From Yamagishiella unicocca (lineage: Eukaryota > Chlorophyta > Chlorophyceae > Chlamydomonadales > Volvocaceae): a stretch of DNA of 64,000 bases. Shown piece after piece: positions 11,901-23,817 of this stretch; position 1 is the stretch's first letter; each line of letters begins with the position of its first letter. The notes beneath the pieces were generated by a model. That model did not search any database. It was not told the DNA's origin and saw nothing but the letters and a program-made list of their open reading frames with translations. The position numbers were made by a program, and so were the translations under genes. The stretch is from the NCBI GenBank assembly GCA_003116995.1, contig BDSL01000067.1, positions 372,001 through 436,000 of the forward strand, given 5' to 3'.

Positions 11901-14900
11901 ACCTTGTGTTTCCCAACCGTTTTCCTGGTAAGCTTCCTAGCACGTGCCGACCCACGGGGTTTTCCCCACATCGCCGTCCGACCGCGCCTCCCCCCCCGCC
12001 ACGGGTCTTCCTCGAAACCCCCGCCGCACCTTGTTTGCCAGCGCCGTCTGGACCGACAGCGGCGTCATCCTCCCCGGCTGCGGCGAGCACCCAGCCGCCG
12101 CCGCCCAGTGCGAGTCCCGCAGCTCCCCCAGCAGCGCCGCCATCAGCTCCCGGCGGCTGGCGGGGCGCAGGGCGGCCGCCTCCACACCAAAGATCTCACA
12201 CACCTGGTTCGGGTCGCAGGCGGGGGAGCGCGGGGGGAGGGGAGCGGGGAGGGGAGAGGAAACACATGAACCGGGAGGGGAGAGGAAATACGTGAACAGA
12301 AATCTGGAGCCAAAGGCGAAAGGGGCAGCGTGAGAACGCGTGTTTTGAGACATGAGGAGACAAAATCGATAGTGTGTGGTAGGAGACTTGATGCGATGCG
12401 GGGCGGGGTGCGGGGTGCGGGGTTTCGAGGAAGACCCGTGGATGCGGGTTGGGGGGTATGGTGGGCAGCGACGGAGCACGTATGCGATTGGGAGGAGGGT
12501 GGGCGGCAGTACGGCAGGCGAGTGGGCCGTACTGTGTTCCGGTCGCGGCCTCCCAGGCGAATGCGGCAGACGTCCGGACGGCGGCCACCTAGGCCACCAC
12601 CGCCCACCGCCTCTTTCGCTCAGCGCCCTCCTCTCCCCCTTGGCGCACCCCCAGCCCCGCTGTCGTACCTCGTCCATCAGAAGCAGGCCGCCCCTGCCGT
12701 ACGGATCCACCAGGAAGCGCTGCCCGTCGGCGGTCAGGGGTGCGTCCACGGGCCACAGCACAAAGTACCTGCGGGGGGGGAGGCGGGTGGGTTTGAGAGG
12801 GAAACCCGTAGGAGGGTGTCTGGTTTTGGAGAGGTGGGAGGCTGTGGGTTCCGGGGACAGCCCTGTCGGTAGTCTACTGGTCGGCAGGTTGGGAGGGAGG
12901 GGGGCTAGCTTCGTCTTGATGAGGGTTGCGCTCCGACCCATCGCCCGCACCCCACGCCTCCCCCACCTGCTCGCCCTGCAGCTGCAGCTACGCCAGCCGG
13001 CCCCCGCCCCCCTCCCCCGCCGCCTTAACGGTCCCACCCCCCCTGCTCCCCCACCGCCTCACCTGCCCCACCCCCGCCGCCCCTCCCCCGCCTCACCTGC
13101 CCCACACCCTCCGCTCCTCCCCCGCCTCACCTGCCGTCCTCCAGGGGTCGAGCTGCCAGAGGAAAACCCAGCCGCTCACACACCTGTGCCGCCGGGGCGG
13201 GGGGGTAGGGCGCGAAAACCCGGTTACACAACATAGGGGTTGGGGGCGGGTTGGAAGAGAAAAAAGAATAAAGCGGGGCCGCCAGGGGCTTGGGACAGCA
13301 GGGTGTTTCTTCCGCGTGTAGCCTGCGCGTATCCCTTCCTCCTCCTCCCCCCCCAAGCGCGCTCTCCCCCCGTTTTCCGTACCTCCAGGTAAAGTATGGA
13401 CAGGGCCGCACTGGCGCCGATTCCGCACTCCATTACCGCCGACAGCTGGTTGTCGCTGCGGTCGGGTTGGGTTGGGTTGGGTTGGGTTGGGTTGGGTTGG
13501 GTTGGGTTGGGTTGGGTTGGGTTGGGTTGGGTTGGGTGGGTTGGGTTGGGTTGGGTTGGGTTGGGTTGGGTTGGGTTGGGTTGGGTTGGGTTGGGTTGGG
13601 TTGGGTTGGGTTGGGTTGGGTTGGGTTGGGTTGGGTTGGGTTGGGTTGGGTTGGGTTGGGTTGGGTTGGGTTGGGTTGGGTTGGGTTGGGTTGGGTTGGG
13701 TTGGGTTGGGTTGGGTTGGGTTGGGTTGGGTTGGGTTGGGTTGGGTTGGGTTGGGTTGGGTTGGGTTGGGTCGGGGCGCGTGCTAGTGGGCGGATAGGGA
13801 AACATAGGAACAAGGTTCTGGAAGCTGCGGGAGCTGCGCCGGTAACCGATTTTTACCCCCCCCCCCCCGCTGCCCCTTGCCCGCATGCTTCGCGTCGACC
13901 GCCTTCCCCACCCGCTCTGGGCCCTGGTCAGGTGAGTTCCGCCGCTGGGTTGGGCCTCTGTTCTGGTAGTTTTTTGCTAGTCGTTGCGTTCTTGTCTGCG
14001 GGCGTCGGGACCTGCGTCTGGGCTTTCGCGTCCCCCATGGCGGCGCGGCGCGGCTTCGGCCTCCTCTCCTGGACGACCGCGGACCTTCTCTGGTAATGAC
14101 CGGCTTCCTCACGCATCTGGTCGGTATTCGGGCGGGTCGGGACTGGGACTCCGACTAGGACTGGGACTGGGACCGGACCGCGATGTCCGCTCTCCCATAG
14201 CGCACCAACTCCCACAGTTCTCCTGCTAGCGCCCAAAACCGGTTCTGCGAAAAGTTTACGTGCGTCGCGCGGGGTCCTCGCTTCCTTTCGTCTCGCCGTA
14301 GCCGATATAGCTTAGCCGCCAAAGGTCATATTACGACCTTCGGCTTTCGTATCCCCAACCCAGTTCTCCCGCATGCATCTCAAACCTTCTGTTTTAAACC
14401 GTTTTTTTCGGACATCCACGGGTTTCCCTCGAACCCCCCGCGATCACCCGGGACCACCCGCACGGCCCCCACCCCCCCCGGGGCCCGCTCACCCAACCAT
14501 CCACTGGTTTGTTAGGCGGTCTTCCCGAAACCCCCCCTTCTCCCCCCCCTTCTTTCCCGAAACCCCCCCTTCTCCCCCCCCCTTCTCTCCCCCCCCACAC
14601 ACACGCACCCACACACACACGCACCTCGGCACGCCGTAGCGATTGCACGGCTGGTACCCGTGCCGGTCAAACAACACTGTGTTGACCGCTGCAAGCGTCT
14701 GCACGGGATACCGCCGGTACAGCGCCTGCCGCCTGCCGTACAGCCGCCGCCGGCTGGGCCAAGCGGCGCCGTAGTACTCGCCGCTGCCGCCGCCAGCGCC
14801 GCCGCCGCCGCCGCCGGCTCCCGCCAGGCCGCTGCCGCTGCTGCTGCCGACGGCGCCCGGTTTGCTGGAGTGGATTCTGTCCAGCAGCTGCTCCTGCTCC

Positions 14901-17449
14901 GCCTGGAAGTCGAAGCTGTCGGAGGACGAGGAGATGGACGCGGGGGAGGTCGCCGCCTCCAGCTCCGCCGCCTCGCCGCCGCTCAGTGCCTCCCGGTTGG
15001 CTGCAACATCCCCGGCAACATCCCCGGCAACATCCCCTGCTGCTGGCTCCGTTGCCCCGAACGCAGCGGCGGCCTCGCCTTGCTCCCCCGTTAGGTCCGG
15101 TGCTGGTGATGCGGTTTCTGGTGCGGACAGCTCCGCACCGCCAGTCCCCTCCGCCGCCGGTACTTGCTCCGCCGCCGCTGCAGCTGCCGCTGCCTCTGCC
15201 GCCGCCACCCCTGCCATCCCTGTCACCGCTGTCACCCCTGTCACCGCTGTCACCCCTGTCACCGCTGTCACCCCTGTCACCGCTGTCACCCCTGTCACCG
15301 CTGCCACCGCTGTCGCCGCCTTGTAGTGCGATGACTCGTCCAGCTGCTCGTCCAACAGCGCCGCCACCTCCGCCGCCAGCGCCTCCAGCCTCTCGCCGCT
15401 CCAGGTGCTGGCGCTGGCCGCGCTGCGGGGCCTTATGTACGCGGAGGAGTGGGACCCGGCGGGGAGGGGGGCAAGCGGGGGTTGCGTGGGTATCAGCGTC
15501 ATGGGTAAAGCAGCTTGGCTGCCGCGTGATAGGGGTTTTGAACCCGCGCCGCTCGGGTTCGGGTTCGCCGGTCGATCCCGTGGTGGTTCGAAATGGCACT
15601 CGGGACCGCAGGGCGTTGCGGCAACCTCCAGCACCTCCCCTGCACCTCCCCTGCTGCGGCAACCTCCAGCACCTCCCCTGCTGCGGCAACGCCAGCCCCT
15701 TCCCTGCTCCGAAACCCTTTCTCGCAGCCCTTCCTGCACTCGCATCAGCCGCTTCCCCTCGCTTGCCTCACACGCGGTCCTCCCGAATTGAGGTAGGATC
15801 CTTCGCCCCTCCCTCCGCCACCCCTCCGCCATCCCTCCCCTACCCCCCCTCCACCCCTCCTCCACCCCTCCTCCACCCCCCCTCCGCCGTACCCGGCTGC
15901 CCTTATCTAGCGGGACGCATGTCCAATTCCCTCTCTTTCACCGCGCCGCCCCGGACTCTTCGTTGTTTTGACCCCTGTATTTCCGCTTCACTTTATCTCG
16001 TCTATACTAACCCCGCTTGCCGCTGTTCCTCCCGCATGCCGCGCGATGCCGGACGTCGCTGCCTGTTATCCGCTCTGGCCAGGTGGGTCTACCGGTCGTG
16101 TTAGACGTTTAACCTTGTCTGTCTCGTCCGTTCTGGTTTGCCACTTGGCGCGTGCGTGTGCGACCCTTGCTGTTACCGCGGTTTCCCAACGGGCACGGCG
16201 GCGCGGCTCAAGACGCGGGACGCTTCAAGCCCCGCTATGCTGGCGTTCTACACCCATCTGGTAATCGTTTCCGACCCTGGCGCCAGGATGCACCCGCCCC
16301 ACCGCAACGCCCGCCGTTTCCTTTGTCGTCCGCACTTCGCGTCGCTGCCATTCTGTCAAATACGTTCTCTTTTTCCTTTCTACAGCCCCAAGGCACTGGC
16401 TCCACAGGTTTGCCGGTCGTCCATCCCATTGCTCCAGCATGCGCCCGCATCCTCGCTGTCCGCCGACCATGCGCCCACTATCTTGTCGTTTATTCGTGTC
16501 ACCGGTCTCACACCACTCCACCCCTCCTCCACCCCTCCGCCACCCCTCCGCCACCCCTCCGCCACCCCTCCGCCACCCCTCCTCCACCCCTCCTCCACAC
16601 CTCAACTGCGTCATAGCTGTCACCAGCTCCTGCAGCTCCGGGTGCACTGCGTCCCCGCTGCGCGCCGCCTCCTCCTCCAGGGCCACCAGCAGGCAGCACT
16701 TGGCCAGGTGCAGGGAGCTGTCGGCGGGGCCAGAGCACACGCAGCGACGGAACTCCTCGCGGGACCAGGACACAACCTGGCGGGGCGGCAGTAGCGGGGT
16801 GGCAGTAGCGGGGTAGCAGTAGCGGGGCGGCAGTAGCGGGGAAGGGAGCGGGAGGGTGAAGGGGGGGAGACAATCCGCCGGTGGTTCGAGGGCTCGAGGG
16901 CGGGGTAGAAAAATGGTGTGCAGGTGTGGGGGAGTGGGTGTTTGATGCCGCGCAGATGTGTGCTTTGGGTGGCAGGGTGGGCACGCATGTTACTGAGATG
17001 CGCTCGCTGAGATCGGGTGTGGGGCTGGAGATGCGCTCGATGGGTGCGCGGCCGGAGGAGAACGTGGATATGGGAATTAGAGTCAAGAGATCGGCAGCTT
17101 GGCAGCGGGCTGGGGTTGCGAGGAAAAGTGGTGACGGAGCACCCTAACCAGATCTTGCATCAGCCAAGGGTTCATTCGTACGCACCTGCGTCCAGTCCTG
17201 AGGTAGTTCGCTACCTAGCCGGCTCGTTGCGCGACAGCATACTCTTGGGGTAGCGCGTCCGTGTCGTGCGGCCTGCAAAACGCTTCCGTCCGCACGGCTG
17301 CTGCTTAAACCGTCCGATGTACATGATGTGGATGGTATTTCACTGTGAAACCGTCCTTTGCAGGCTGTGGTGACGAGGGCCCGGGTGCGTTGCCGCCCAC
17401 TACTAAAATGCGGTTCGCGGATTCGTGTCGTTAACTCTCGCAAATTCAT
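8915..17449 (-). CDS. SirB1/FBXO21-type transglutaminase-like and TPR protein (9 exons, 782 aa)
   Basis: Exons in coding order are 17186-17449, 16601-16776, 14625-15431, 13383-13455, 13131-13183, 12669-12768, 12030-12203, 10290-10381 and 8915-9524. All junctions are GT-AG, phases agree, and the sum is 783 codons including TAG. The first about 85 residues are Arg/Ser/Ala-rich and could be an organelle transit peptide. Exon 2 (LHLAKCCLLVALEEEA) matches the N-terminal helix of SirB1 proteins. The core follows the family order: QTLAAVNTVLFDRHGY (residues about 390-405), GIGASAALSILYLE (about 427-440), VCERLGFPLAA, RYFVLWP (458-464) and FLVDPYGRGG. C-terminal TPR-like helices include QYGLLMYFSRRYDDAW. 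Family members carry a transglutaminase-like fold plus TPRs; in plants and animals related domains occur in FBXO21. No catalytic triad is asserted. Exon 3 has an AVTGVT repeat and long Ala/Gly tracts. A separate short exon near 12970 is possible but not needed. Confidence 0.84.
9537..9660 (+). repeat. Degenerate copy of dispersed element A terminus, in an intron next to a splice acceptor
   Basis: The order aggaaaacgcgtggat, then aaacccgataaggaaacgtttgg, then gattgcatgctg-like sequence parallels the terminus of element A at 60085-60160. It starts about 12 nt inside the intron that ends at 9525 (minus-strand acceptor). Similarity is partial and judged by eye. Confidence 0.4.
10727..11482. repeat. 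19-bp minisatellite, about 40 copies, intronic
   Basis: Head-to-tail copies of GGAGGGTGTACCAAACACG, with four shortened 16-bp units lacking CAC and a few point variants (for example at 11316 and 11416). It lies in the 10382-12029 intron of the SirB1-like gene. The array has no stops in several frames on both strands, so it produces long spurious ORFs. There are no spacers, so it is not a CRISPR array. Confidence 0.95.
13465..13772. repeat. (GGGTT)n array, about 60 copies, ending at a splice acceptor
   Basis: A nearly perfect pentanucleotide array with one GGGTGGG interruption near 13537. Read on the minus strand it is (AACCC)n and ends about 10 nt before the acceptor of the 13383-13455 exon, so it occupies the polypyrimidine position of that intron. 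It differs from the Chlamydomonas (TTTTAGGG) and plant-type (TTTAGGG) telomere units, so it is not a telomere tract. It has strong G-quadruplex potential on the plus strand. Confidence 0.93.
13830..14445 (-). repeat. Dispersed element A, minus-oriented copy in an intron
   Basis: Reverse-complement match to the copies at 28815-29620, 38495-39060 and 60080-60930. Shared landmarks include the GCATGC/GTCGAC end, the CCGGAGCCGCGCCGC block, the conserved GGACCCCGCGCGACGCAAGG segment and the AAACCCGTGGATG terminus near 14415. It sits in the 13456-14624 intron of the SirB1-like gene, in the same orientation relative to host transcription as the copies in the other genes. Confidence 0.7.
15955..16495 (-). 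repeat. Dispersed element B, minus-oriented copy in an intron
   Basis: Reverse complement of the 57725-58440 copy. Both share the GACACGAATAAACGACAAGA terminus, a TGGGCGCATGGTCGGCGGAC block, a GTTTGCCGGTCGTCC region and an end with GCATGCGGGAGGAA. It lies in the 15432-16600 intron of the SirB1-like gene, about 100 nt inside the donor site, with pyrimidine-rich filler between. Confidence 0.7.
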
Positions 17450-18270
17450 TGCTATGTGGAAAAATTGATGTGTATCCAATCCAAGCGCCTATGTTGTCAG
17501 GCAGGCTAAACCAAACGGCTAAACAGGATGGACTTTCATAATAGCAATCTTTAAAGGGCGCTTCTTTGCGGTAATCTGTAAAATGCACGTAACATGATAT
17601 ATAAAACCTATATCGATCATAACAACTGTCGGAAGTATCCACGCGACCATGAATGATGGGAGCATGGGACGATCATATCCCGTGTTCGAGTAAGGAGTAA
17701 CCCTGTTGCAATTGGCAGACAAACACCAGCCTTACTACATATAGCGTCGCGTCGGCATGCGCACCATCTTGCGATACAGTCAACAGCGCGACACCAACAG
17801 CGCTTTCGACGTGTTCCTCCCTGCCCTACGTCCACTTCTTGAGAATAATAAAGATGCGATTGTCCTTTAATCAAGAGATGCTTATAGTGCGCTTTACGGA
17901 TCAGTTATTTGTATCGACCCATGGTTCCCACCTGTTCGAACCCTTTCAAACCCCCGTGCTGCGAAAGTATGCGGAAGCATGCGCAACCATTTCTTGGGAT
18001 ACAATGCGCTATATGGGAACACCTTATTACGTCCAGGGCTTCAACATGGCATACGGTACATATTTTGCCGCTGATGCCCGTGATGCCTTTCCCGAGCCCT
18101 TCCCAGCCGCCTGACCATCGTCCACATGACCGGTCAACGGCATGGGCTCGCACCAAAGCTTTGCTGGATGGGGCGTAGCGGTGTGTCCACAGCGTCCCGC
18201 CGTACATTGAGCAATGCCACATCGCAGTCACCGCCGGGCACTCCGACCGCACAGCTCGGACTCGCGGTAC
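17450..18270. other. Intergenic region, lower GC
   Basis: This is upstream of the SirB1-like gene's start (17449, minus) and should hold its promoter. The sequence is clearly more AT-rich than its surroundings, especially 17520-18050. I see no exon, repeat or RNA gene that I can support. Confidence 0.5.
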
Positions 18271-19060
18271 CTACGACGGTACGGGGCCACAGCGGCAACC
18301 GGAAGCCGGTGTGGAGCCGCCACCGCGGCTTTCCGGGCGCCGTTCTTGTTCCTCACGTAGGCGGCCGTGAGGGTCGTTGACGTGAGATGCCAAGCCACCG
18401 CGGTCAGGAGTCAATGTCGTCATGCTCGTTGGCATCAGCCCCTTCATACGGCCCACATGGCCGCCGCGGGCAGCAGTGTAGATGGCTCCATCATTCCAGG
18501 AGCAGCCGTTGTCCAGAAGCCACTCGCACACCACCTGGTGGCCTGCCAGTGCTGCTGCGGCCAGCGACCCGCCCCGGGGGCAGCCACGCTGCTGAAGCCA
18601 CTGGCACACCTCCAGCCGCCCAGCGGCTGAGACAGAGAGCGGCTTGGATTCATGGGTAGTGCTCTTGTAGGTCCCCGTCTGGAGCCCGCCAATGCCAACT
18701 CAAGGTTGTGTCGGCTGCCGCTGGCCGCTGGCAGGGAAACTAGGTGGCGCTGCAGTAAGAGATAGAGTAAGCGTGTCACAGCTAAACCCGTGACTCAGAA
18801 CCCAAGACGTGCAGTGAGCTGATCCCGGTGACGCCCTGGCGAAACGATGCCAAAACACAACGTGGAGCGATGAAACAGGAAGGCGGAAACGCAGCGATAT
18901 GCACCAAGCGGATAGTACACGCAACGTCATTGGGGCAAACAGGGCACGCACGATGTTCTCCCACTTTGCCCTGTGGTCATACTCGCGTCGCTCTTATCGT
19001 CGGGGCCGCATTCTTCAGATGGGTCGACTGCTGCCGCGCCGTGTGCGGCTCGGCTTCAAC
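18271..19060 (-). pseudogene. Eroded F-box-like/ankyrin pseudogene
   Basis: Minus-strand fragments match the intact gene at 21049-23360 but in different frames. NDVACTIRLV, equivalent to the NEVACTIRLV of the F-box-like region, lies near 18900-18930. A shifted stretch follows near 18650-18780. MCQWLQQRGCP and VVCEWLLDNGCSW ankyrin segments lie near 18500-18610. Several frameshifts and lost C-terminal repeats leave no usable reading frame. It is the leftmost and oldest-looking member of the local family. Confidence 0.75.
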
Positions 19061-21048
19061 AACGAAACAAAGCCATTGTGCGGGCTTACAGGTAAAGGTT
19101 GGCGCTGCGGGCTGATGGCAGGAGGTTGCAGGTCCAGGCCACTTGATTGCTGCGAGCTGCAACTCAACCTCCTTGAACCAAGACCATGACGGAGAAGCTT
19201 TTCCTAGGGGAGTGCATGGGCTTGCCGTATGTGGGCGTAATCCTTGGCAGGGTAATCAAAGCCTCCGACCGCCGCCAGTCATTGACCCGCTCTTTAGTTC
19301 CCTTGCGTGCAGTGCTCTATTGAGCTGCGCGCGGGGAATAACCCTAACATGTACGTAAAAGTGACCAGTTATCGTACGTGTACGTGACAGGGACGTCGGG
19401 ACTTCACCAGTAAAATCGCTTCTCACGGGCGGCAAACGACCGGTGAGTCCTTTGTCCCGCCTATCGCGTCACCACTGGCTGGCAGCACACCAAACAAGGC
19501 GGCGCCGGAGGATGTCACGGCCTGAGCAGGATTCCGCTGTGACTGACCCAGGCTGACCGCAATGCCATGCTAACTGGCGACGAGCCTCGATCGATCTTCG
19601 GACCCAGCCTGCAATGTCTGGCTGTTCTGGCCCCACATCGCGGTGTAGCAAGTAGTACTTGTTACCATCGTCAGAACCTGAAAGTTAAAGTGGAACAATA
19701 AGCGAAAGCCGTTGCAACTGACGCACAACCCTGGTCCCGAAACCAGCAATGCACGCCGCCTGCCTTGTGGCAGCGGCTGCCCGGAGACTGTACCAGCTTC
19801 AAGCAAACGGCGAATACAGCACTGCTTCGAGCGCCCCTGCCGATGCGTCACCGATACACATCGTGCAGGATAGCACACCTACACCTACCTCCCTGCTGGC
19901 AGACTACTAGACGCATGTGCCGGCGTTGGGACCCATCCATGGGGCCTCGACATTGGCCAGCCCCTTTCAGCTCGGCCCAGCCATACCTGGTCCTACCTTC
20001 TGGTCTGGAACCCACTGTAACAATTACTACCTGATCATCCTCGCCGCACAAGCTCTGCCAGCCGCAACGTTTCAAATTAGGCACTGCACACTAACGTAGA
20101 CGCCCATCCAGTCCTGGCTCGAAACTGGCACCCAGAACGATCGGCGGCAGGCCGCATTCCGTACGACCCATCCCAAGTACGGCGTACAGCACGTGACGGA
20201 ATGATGGTTCACGTGCGCCTCGGGCACGAATCAACAACAACCCTGGGAGAAGCTCCTCGCCTGCGGTCCAGTGGGCTCACTGTCACGTGATCGCCACCTA
20301 CGCCCCACATGCTTGCAAGCTCCCTAGGCTGTTGACTGTCACCAGCTACCTTCCCGTTCCTGCTGCCCGGACCGCCAGGTGGCTCTATGTCCGGCCGAAC
20401 CACACAAGGCGGGCCTCTGCGCCCTCTACAACCACACCGTTGATTATAAACCTGCTGTGGCGGGATGGGCACTTGCCGTTTAGGGTCTGCGACCCCCCCT
20501 CCCGCACCCCTGCTGCTCCCGAACGACAAGCAGACAAGCAGCTAACGTACTCAAAGCTGGCACCCTCCAGGACCGGCAGCAGCAGGCCCCACTTCCCCGG
20601 GCTCCAACCAGCAGTAACCCCCACCACTGCACGCGGGGCTTCTACCCGGATACAACACCGTGACAATCGTACCCAAGGGCGGGAGCAGGTGGGTGGACAA
20701 AGCGCCTACCCCCTCCGCCACCATCCCTCACAGGTTCCACGTCTCCAGAGAGACCTCCTGGCAACACCACCCCACCACCTGCCACCACCCGGCCATGCAC
20801 GAGGTCACTGGCAAGGAAGGGGGCCATTACCGACCCAAGCCTCCCACACCCCTTACCCCCACCTCACCCAAACACAAGATTGTGGAACCCATCTGGCATG
20901 TGGGGTGGCGGTGAAGTGGAGTGAGTCCCTGCTCCACACTTCGCCGCATCTCTCGCTCTGACAATTTATCACGCACATGGCAACCGGGCAACAAAACATT
21001 ACCACAGCGTGCAACCGCTAGGGCACCTGTCAGTTCCGTCAGGTTCTG
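19061..21048. other. Intergenic, partly segmental duplication
   Basis: I see no supportable gene. The part from about 20500 to 21048 is related to 24000-24650 and 42000-42860: all three share the cccccaccactgcac block, an acaccaagg-type block and a CCACGTCTCCAGAG segment. It is therefore the 3' flank duplicated with the ankyrin genes. 19061-20500 holds nothing I recognise. Confidence 0.5.
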
Positions 21049-23360
21049 TCAGCTCCGCATTTGTCGCCGGTTCTGCACGGCTGCCAGCCACGCCAGCACC
21101 TCGTGCCGATCCTCTGCCTGTCGACGGCTAGCCATGTACACTGCCTCATCCCAATCCATCGGGCAGCCTGCCTCTACCAGCCAGCGCAGCACGGGAAACT
21201 CACACGCGCCCCAGGTGGAGCGCGTGAAGATCTCCGCGTCGGAGCCCCAGGGGCAGCCCAGCCGCCGTAAGCAGCGCAGCGTGGCCAGGTCGCCGTTGCG
21301 GGCAGCGATCAAGTAGGCGCTGCCGTTGTCCTGAGGATGAGGGAGGGATGTTGCGTTGAGGGATCACCTGGCGAGACGAGACGTCGGCAGTTGCTGGCAG
21401 AAACCACCGGATGCGTTCCCCCGGAGGTTACTCCAGACAACAATGCCGGACCCGCCCTAACCCAGCATCCCGTCTATCTCAACCCCGCCCTTCAGAGTTC
21501 AGACGCTTCAGGCCGTCATCATCCTTGTACAAAACCTCAGTCCCCCATATCCTTGGTTTGTCGGCCGTGGATTCGCGTATTATCCTTTACCCCCCATATC
21601 CCGTATCGTTGGGCCTGGTTCGGGTGTCTTTAATTTCGGTAGCCCTCCCTGTCTCGCTGCGACCTCCCTGCTTCTCCCCTGCGCCCCCACCAGGGCCACC
21701 ACGCACAGCAGCACCACCCTGGCTGACGCAACCACACCCGAACCGAACCCACCATGCAAGTGCAAGCCGGCAGCCATCACCCTAGCAGCTACTCCAGTGA
21801 CCCCCCCTGGGAGGGCTGCGGTCGCCCACATCAGCCCCAACATTCCCGCGCGTAGGTTCCCTCAACTGGACCCTTATAACCTCAAAACTAGGCAGTCGCT
21901 ACGTTCGCTAGTTAGTTGGTTCAACGTTTTCCACCGCGCCCAGTCACAACATGTCCGCAGTTTGACAAGCCGGAAATCTCGCTAGATCAACGAACAAATC
22001 AGCCAACCACCATCAGCCCACGGGGCCCGCGCCATGCAACACCCACCGTCATGGGGCAGCCGTGCTCCACCAGCCACTCCAGCGCCTCCTCGCAGCCACT
22101 CTCTGCAGCGAAGTAGAAGGTGGTGTTGTCCCATTCGCATCCGCGCTCGCGCAGCCAGGACAACAGCTCCACGCTGCCCGAATAGGGCGCGTCGCCGGCG
22201 TCAAGGCTCGCTATGTCGGCACCAAGCATCTCCACCGCCCAGGCCACCACCGCCAGGTGGCCACCAATGGCTGCGGCTCCTGCAATACCTGAAGCATCCA
22301 GGGGGCAGCCGTGAGCGTGCAGGGCTTCCAGGACGGCCAGGTGGCCACCCTCAGCGGCGTCACGTCCAACCGCCCCGTCCTCGCCGGCTCTTACACCCTC
22401 CGCCAGCAGGAACGTCACAGCAGCCAGGTTGCCGGTGCGGGCGGCCACCTCCAGTGCAGTTACGTCTGCCGGGTAGCCCCGCTGCCGCAGCCACCGCAGG
22501 CGGTCCACTGCGTCCGGTAGGAATGCCGCCCGGCGACAGCAATCGGCACTGCGCTGGTAGCCCTGCCCCTCCAGCCACTCGACCTTGGCCTGCCAGTCCG
22601 CTGTGGGGCTGCTGGTAGCGGCTTCCGCCATCGCCGCCCAAACATCGCCGCCGTTCACTCGCTCTCCAAACAAAGCGCTGTGAAAGCGTTTCAGTGTCAC
22701 CAGGTCGCATCCCTCAGCCAGCGCGGTGACAATGCTGCGTGGCTCCGTATCGGTACAGATTCGGTGGCCCATCAGCCACTCCATAAGGCCCACGTGGCCG
22801 CCGCGGGCAGCAGCATAAATGGCGCCTTTATCCCAGGAGCAGCCGTTGTCCAGGAGCCACTCGCACACCACTTGGCGGCCTGTCAGTGCTGCTGCGGCCA
22901 GCGAGTCGGCCCAGGGGTAGCCACGCTGCCGAAGCCACTGGCACACCTCGAGCCGCCCAGCAGCTGCGGCAGCGGGGACGAAATTCATGCTGCAGAAATC
23001 GACTGGGAGGCGCGCGGGACAATCCGCACCCTCAATCGCCACTTCCAGGTTGGGTAGGCTGCCGCTGACCGCTGTTAAGCTTAAAAGCCGTTGCCGCCTG
23101 TATAGGGTGAGCGACCGCATGGCGCCTGGCACGCCCCAGCGATCCTTAAATGCGTGGTGAGGCGATGGATCCGAAAGCCGAACAGTCGTGTACTGGCCGA
23201 ACTGCAGCGAGGTTGCTTTGTCCACCAAGCGGATAGTGCACGCGACCTCATTGGGGCGCAGGAAGCGCACGATGTTCTCCAGTATGTCCCGTGACCATAC
23301 TCGTGCCGCTGAAACGGTGGAGGCCTCGTCCAGGAAATGCGTTGACTGCCGCTGTGACAT
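21049..23360 (-). CDS. F-box-like/ankyrin-repeat protein (2 exons, 531 aa), intact
   Basis: Exon 1 is 22047-23360 (438 codons, ATG at 23358-23360). Its donor GTGGGT follows HGCPMT in phase 0. Exon 2 is 21049-21330, starting DNGSAYLIAARNG after a CAG acceptor and ending in a stop. Residues about 20-65 (WSRDILENIVRFLRPNEVA, then TIRLVDKATSLQF) look like an F-box-type helical module. The rest is roughly a dozen ankyrin-like repeats of the GGHLAVLEALHAHGCP type. Volvocine genomes encode many such proteins. By analogy with F-box/ankyrin proteins they may be ubiquitin-ligase substrate adaptors, but this is inferred. The intron (21331-22046) is duplicated together with exon 2 elsewhere in the window. 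The intact frame makes this the best candidate for a functional member here. Confidence 0.86.
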
Positions 23361-23817
23361 AGGTGGCTCGGCTTCAATAAAATCGAATATATGCGAGGCG
23401 CTTTATGATAACCGGTTATGAAGCTGGTGTTTGGTGCGGTGGGCTGGCAAATGAGGGTCGCAGGCACAAGGTACAAGTAGCGTTGCTTGCTGCTAGGCAC
23501 AATTCGCGTCTCCCGAGCAATTCGAGTTCCTCTTAAGTTGTGATAAGAGGTGCAGTGGACATGCGAGGCTGAGCGTGACCGTCAGTTATCACGAGTTTAT
23601 TGCAACTTGGTTGGTTCCGTTAATTTGGCAGGGCCCTGTACTCTTAGTCAACCAATTTCTCCCTCACAGTGGCGCCTCTTCGTTATCTCTCTTTAAGGAC
23701 GTATACGCCGTTGCTTATGACGGATCACGAGCCTCATTGAAGTACATTTGCCGGGCAACATGTCTCCGAGGTGTTTCACCAGGCAGCGCCAGGATTCACC
23801 CTACTGCCGTGCAAGGC
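23361..23817. other. Intergenic upstream region of the ankyrin gene
   Basis: The putative promoter side of the 21049-23360 gene. No exon or repeat was recognised. The left boundary of the next duplicated block is near 23818. Confidence 0.45.

Noticed and set aside
10506..12269. Very long open frames on both strands (up to 585 codons)
   Set aside because: They arise from the 19-bp minisatellite; the sense is a periodic peptide in every frame and they overlap verified exons of the minus-strand gene.
12960..13010. Micro-exon of the SirB1-like gene with an AG/GTGGGG flank
   Set aside because: Joining 13131 directly to 12768 keeps the frame and the family order (EDGR then YFVLWP), so no extra exon is needed.
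13465..13772. Interstitial telomere
   Set aside because: The unit GGGTT is neither TTTTAGGG nor TTTAGGG, and the tract is internal to a gene with the same gene on both sides.
13224..14096. Open frames encoding VGLGW/PNPTQ repeats
   Set aside because: Product of the GGGTT array; the pentanucleotide has no stop in any frame.
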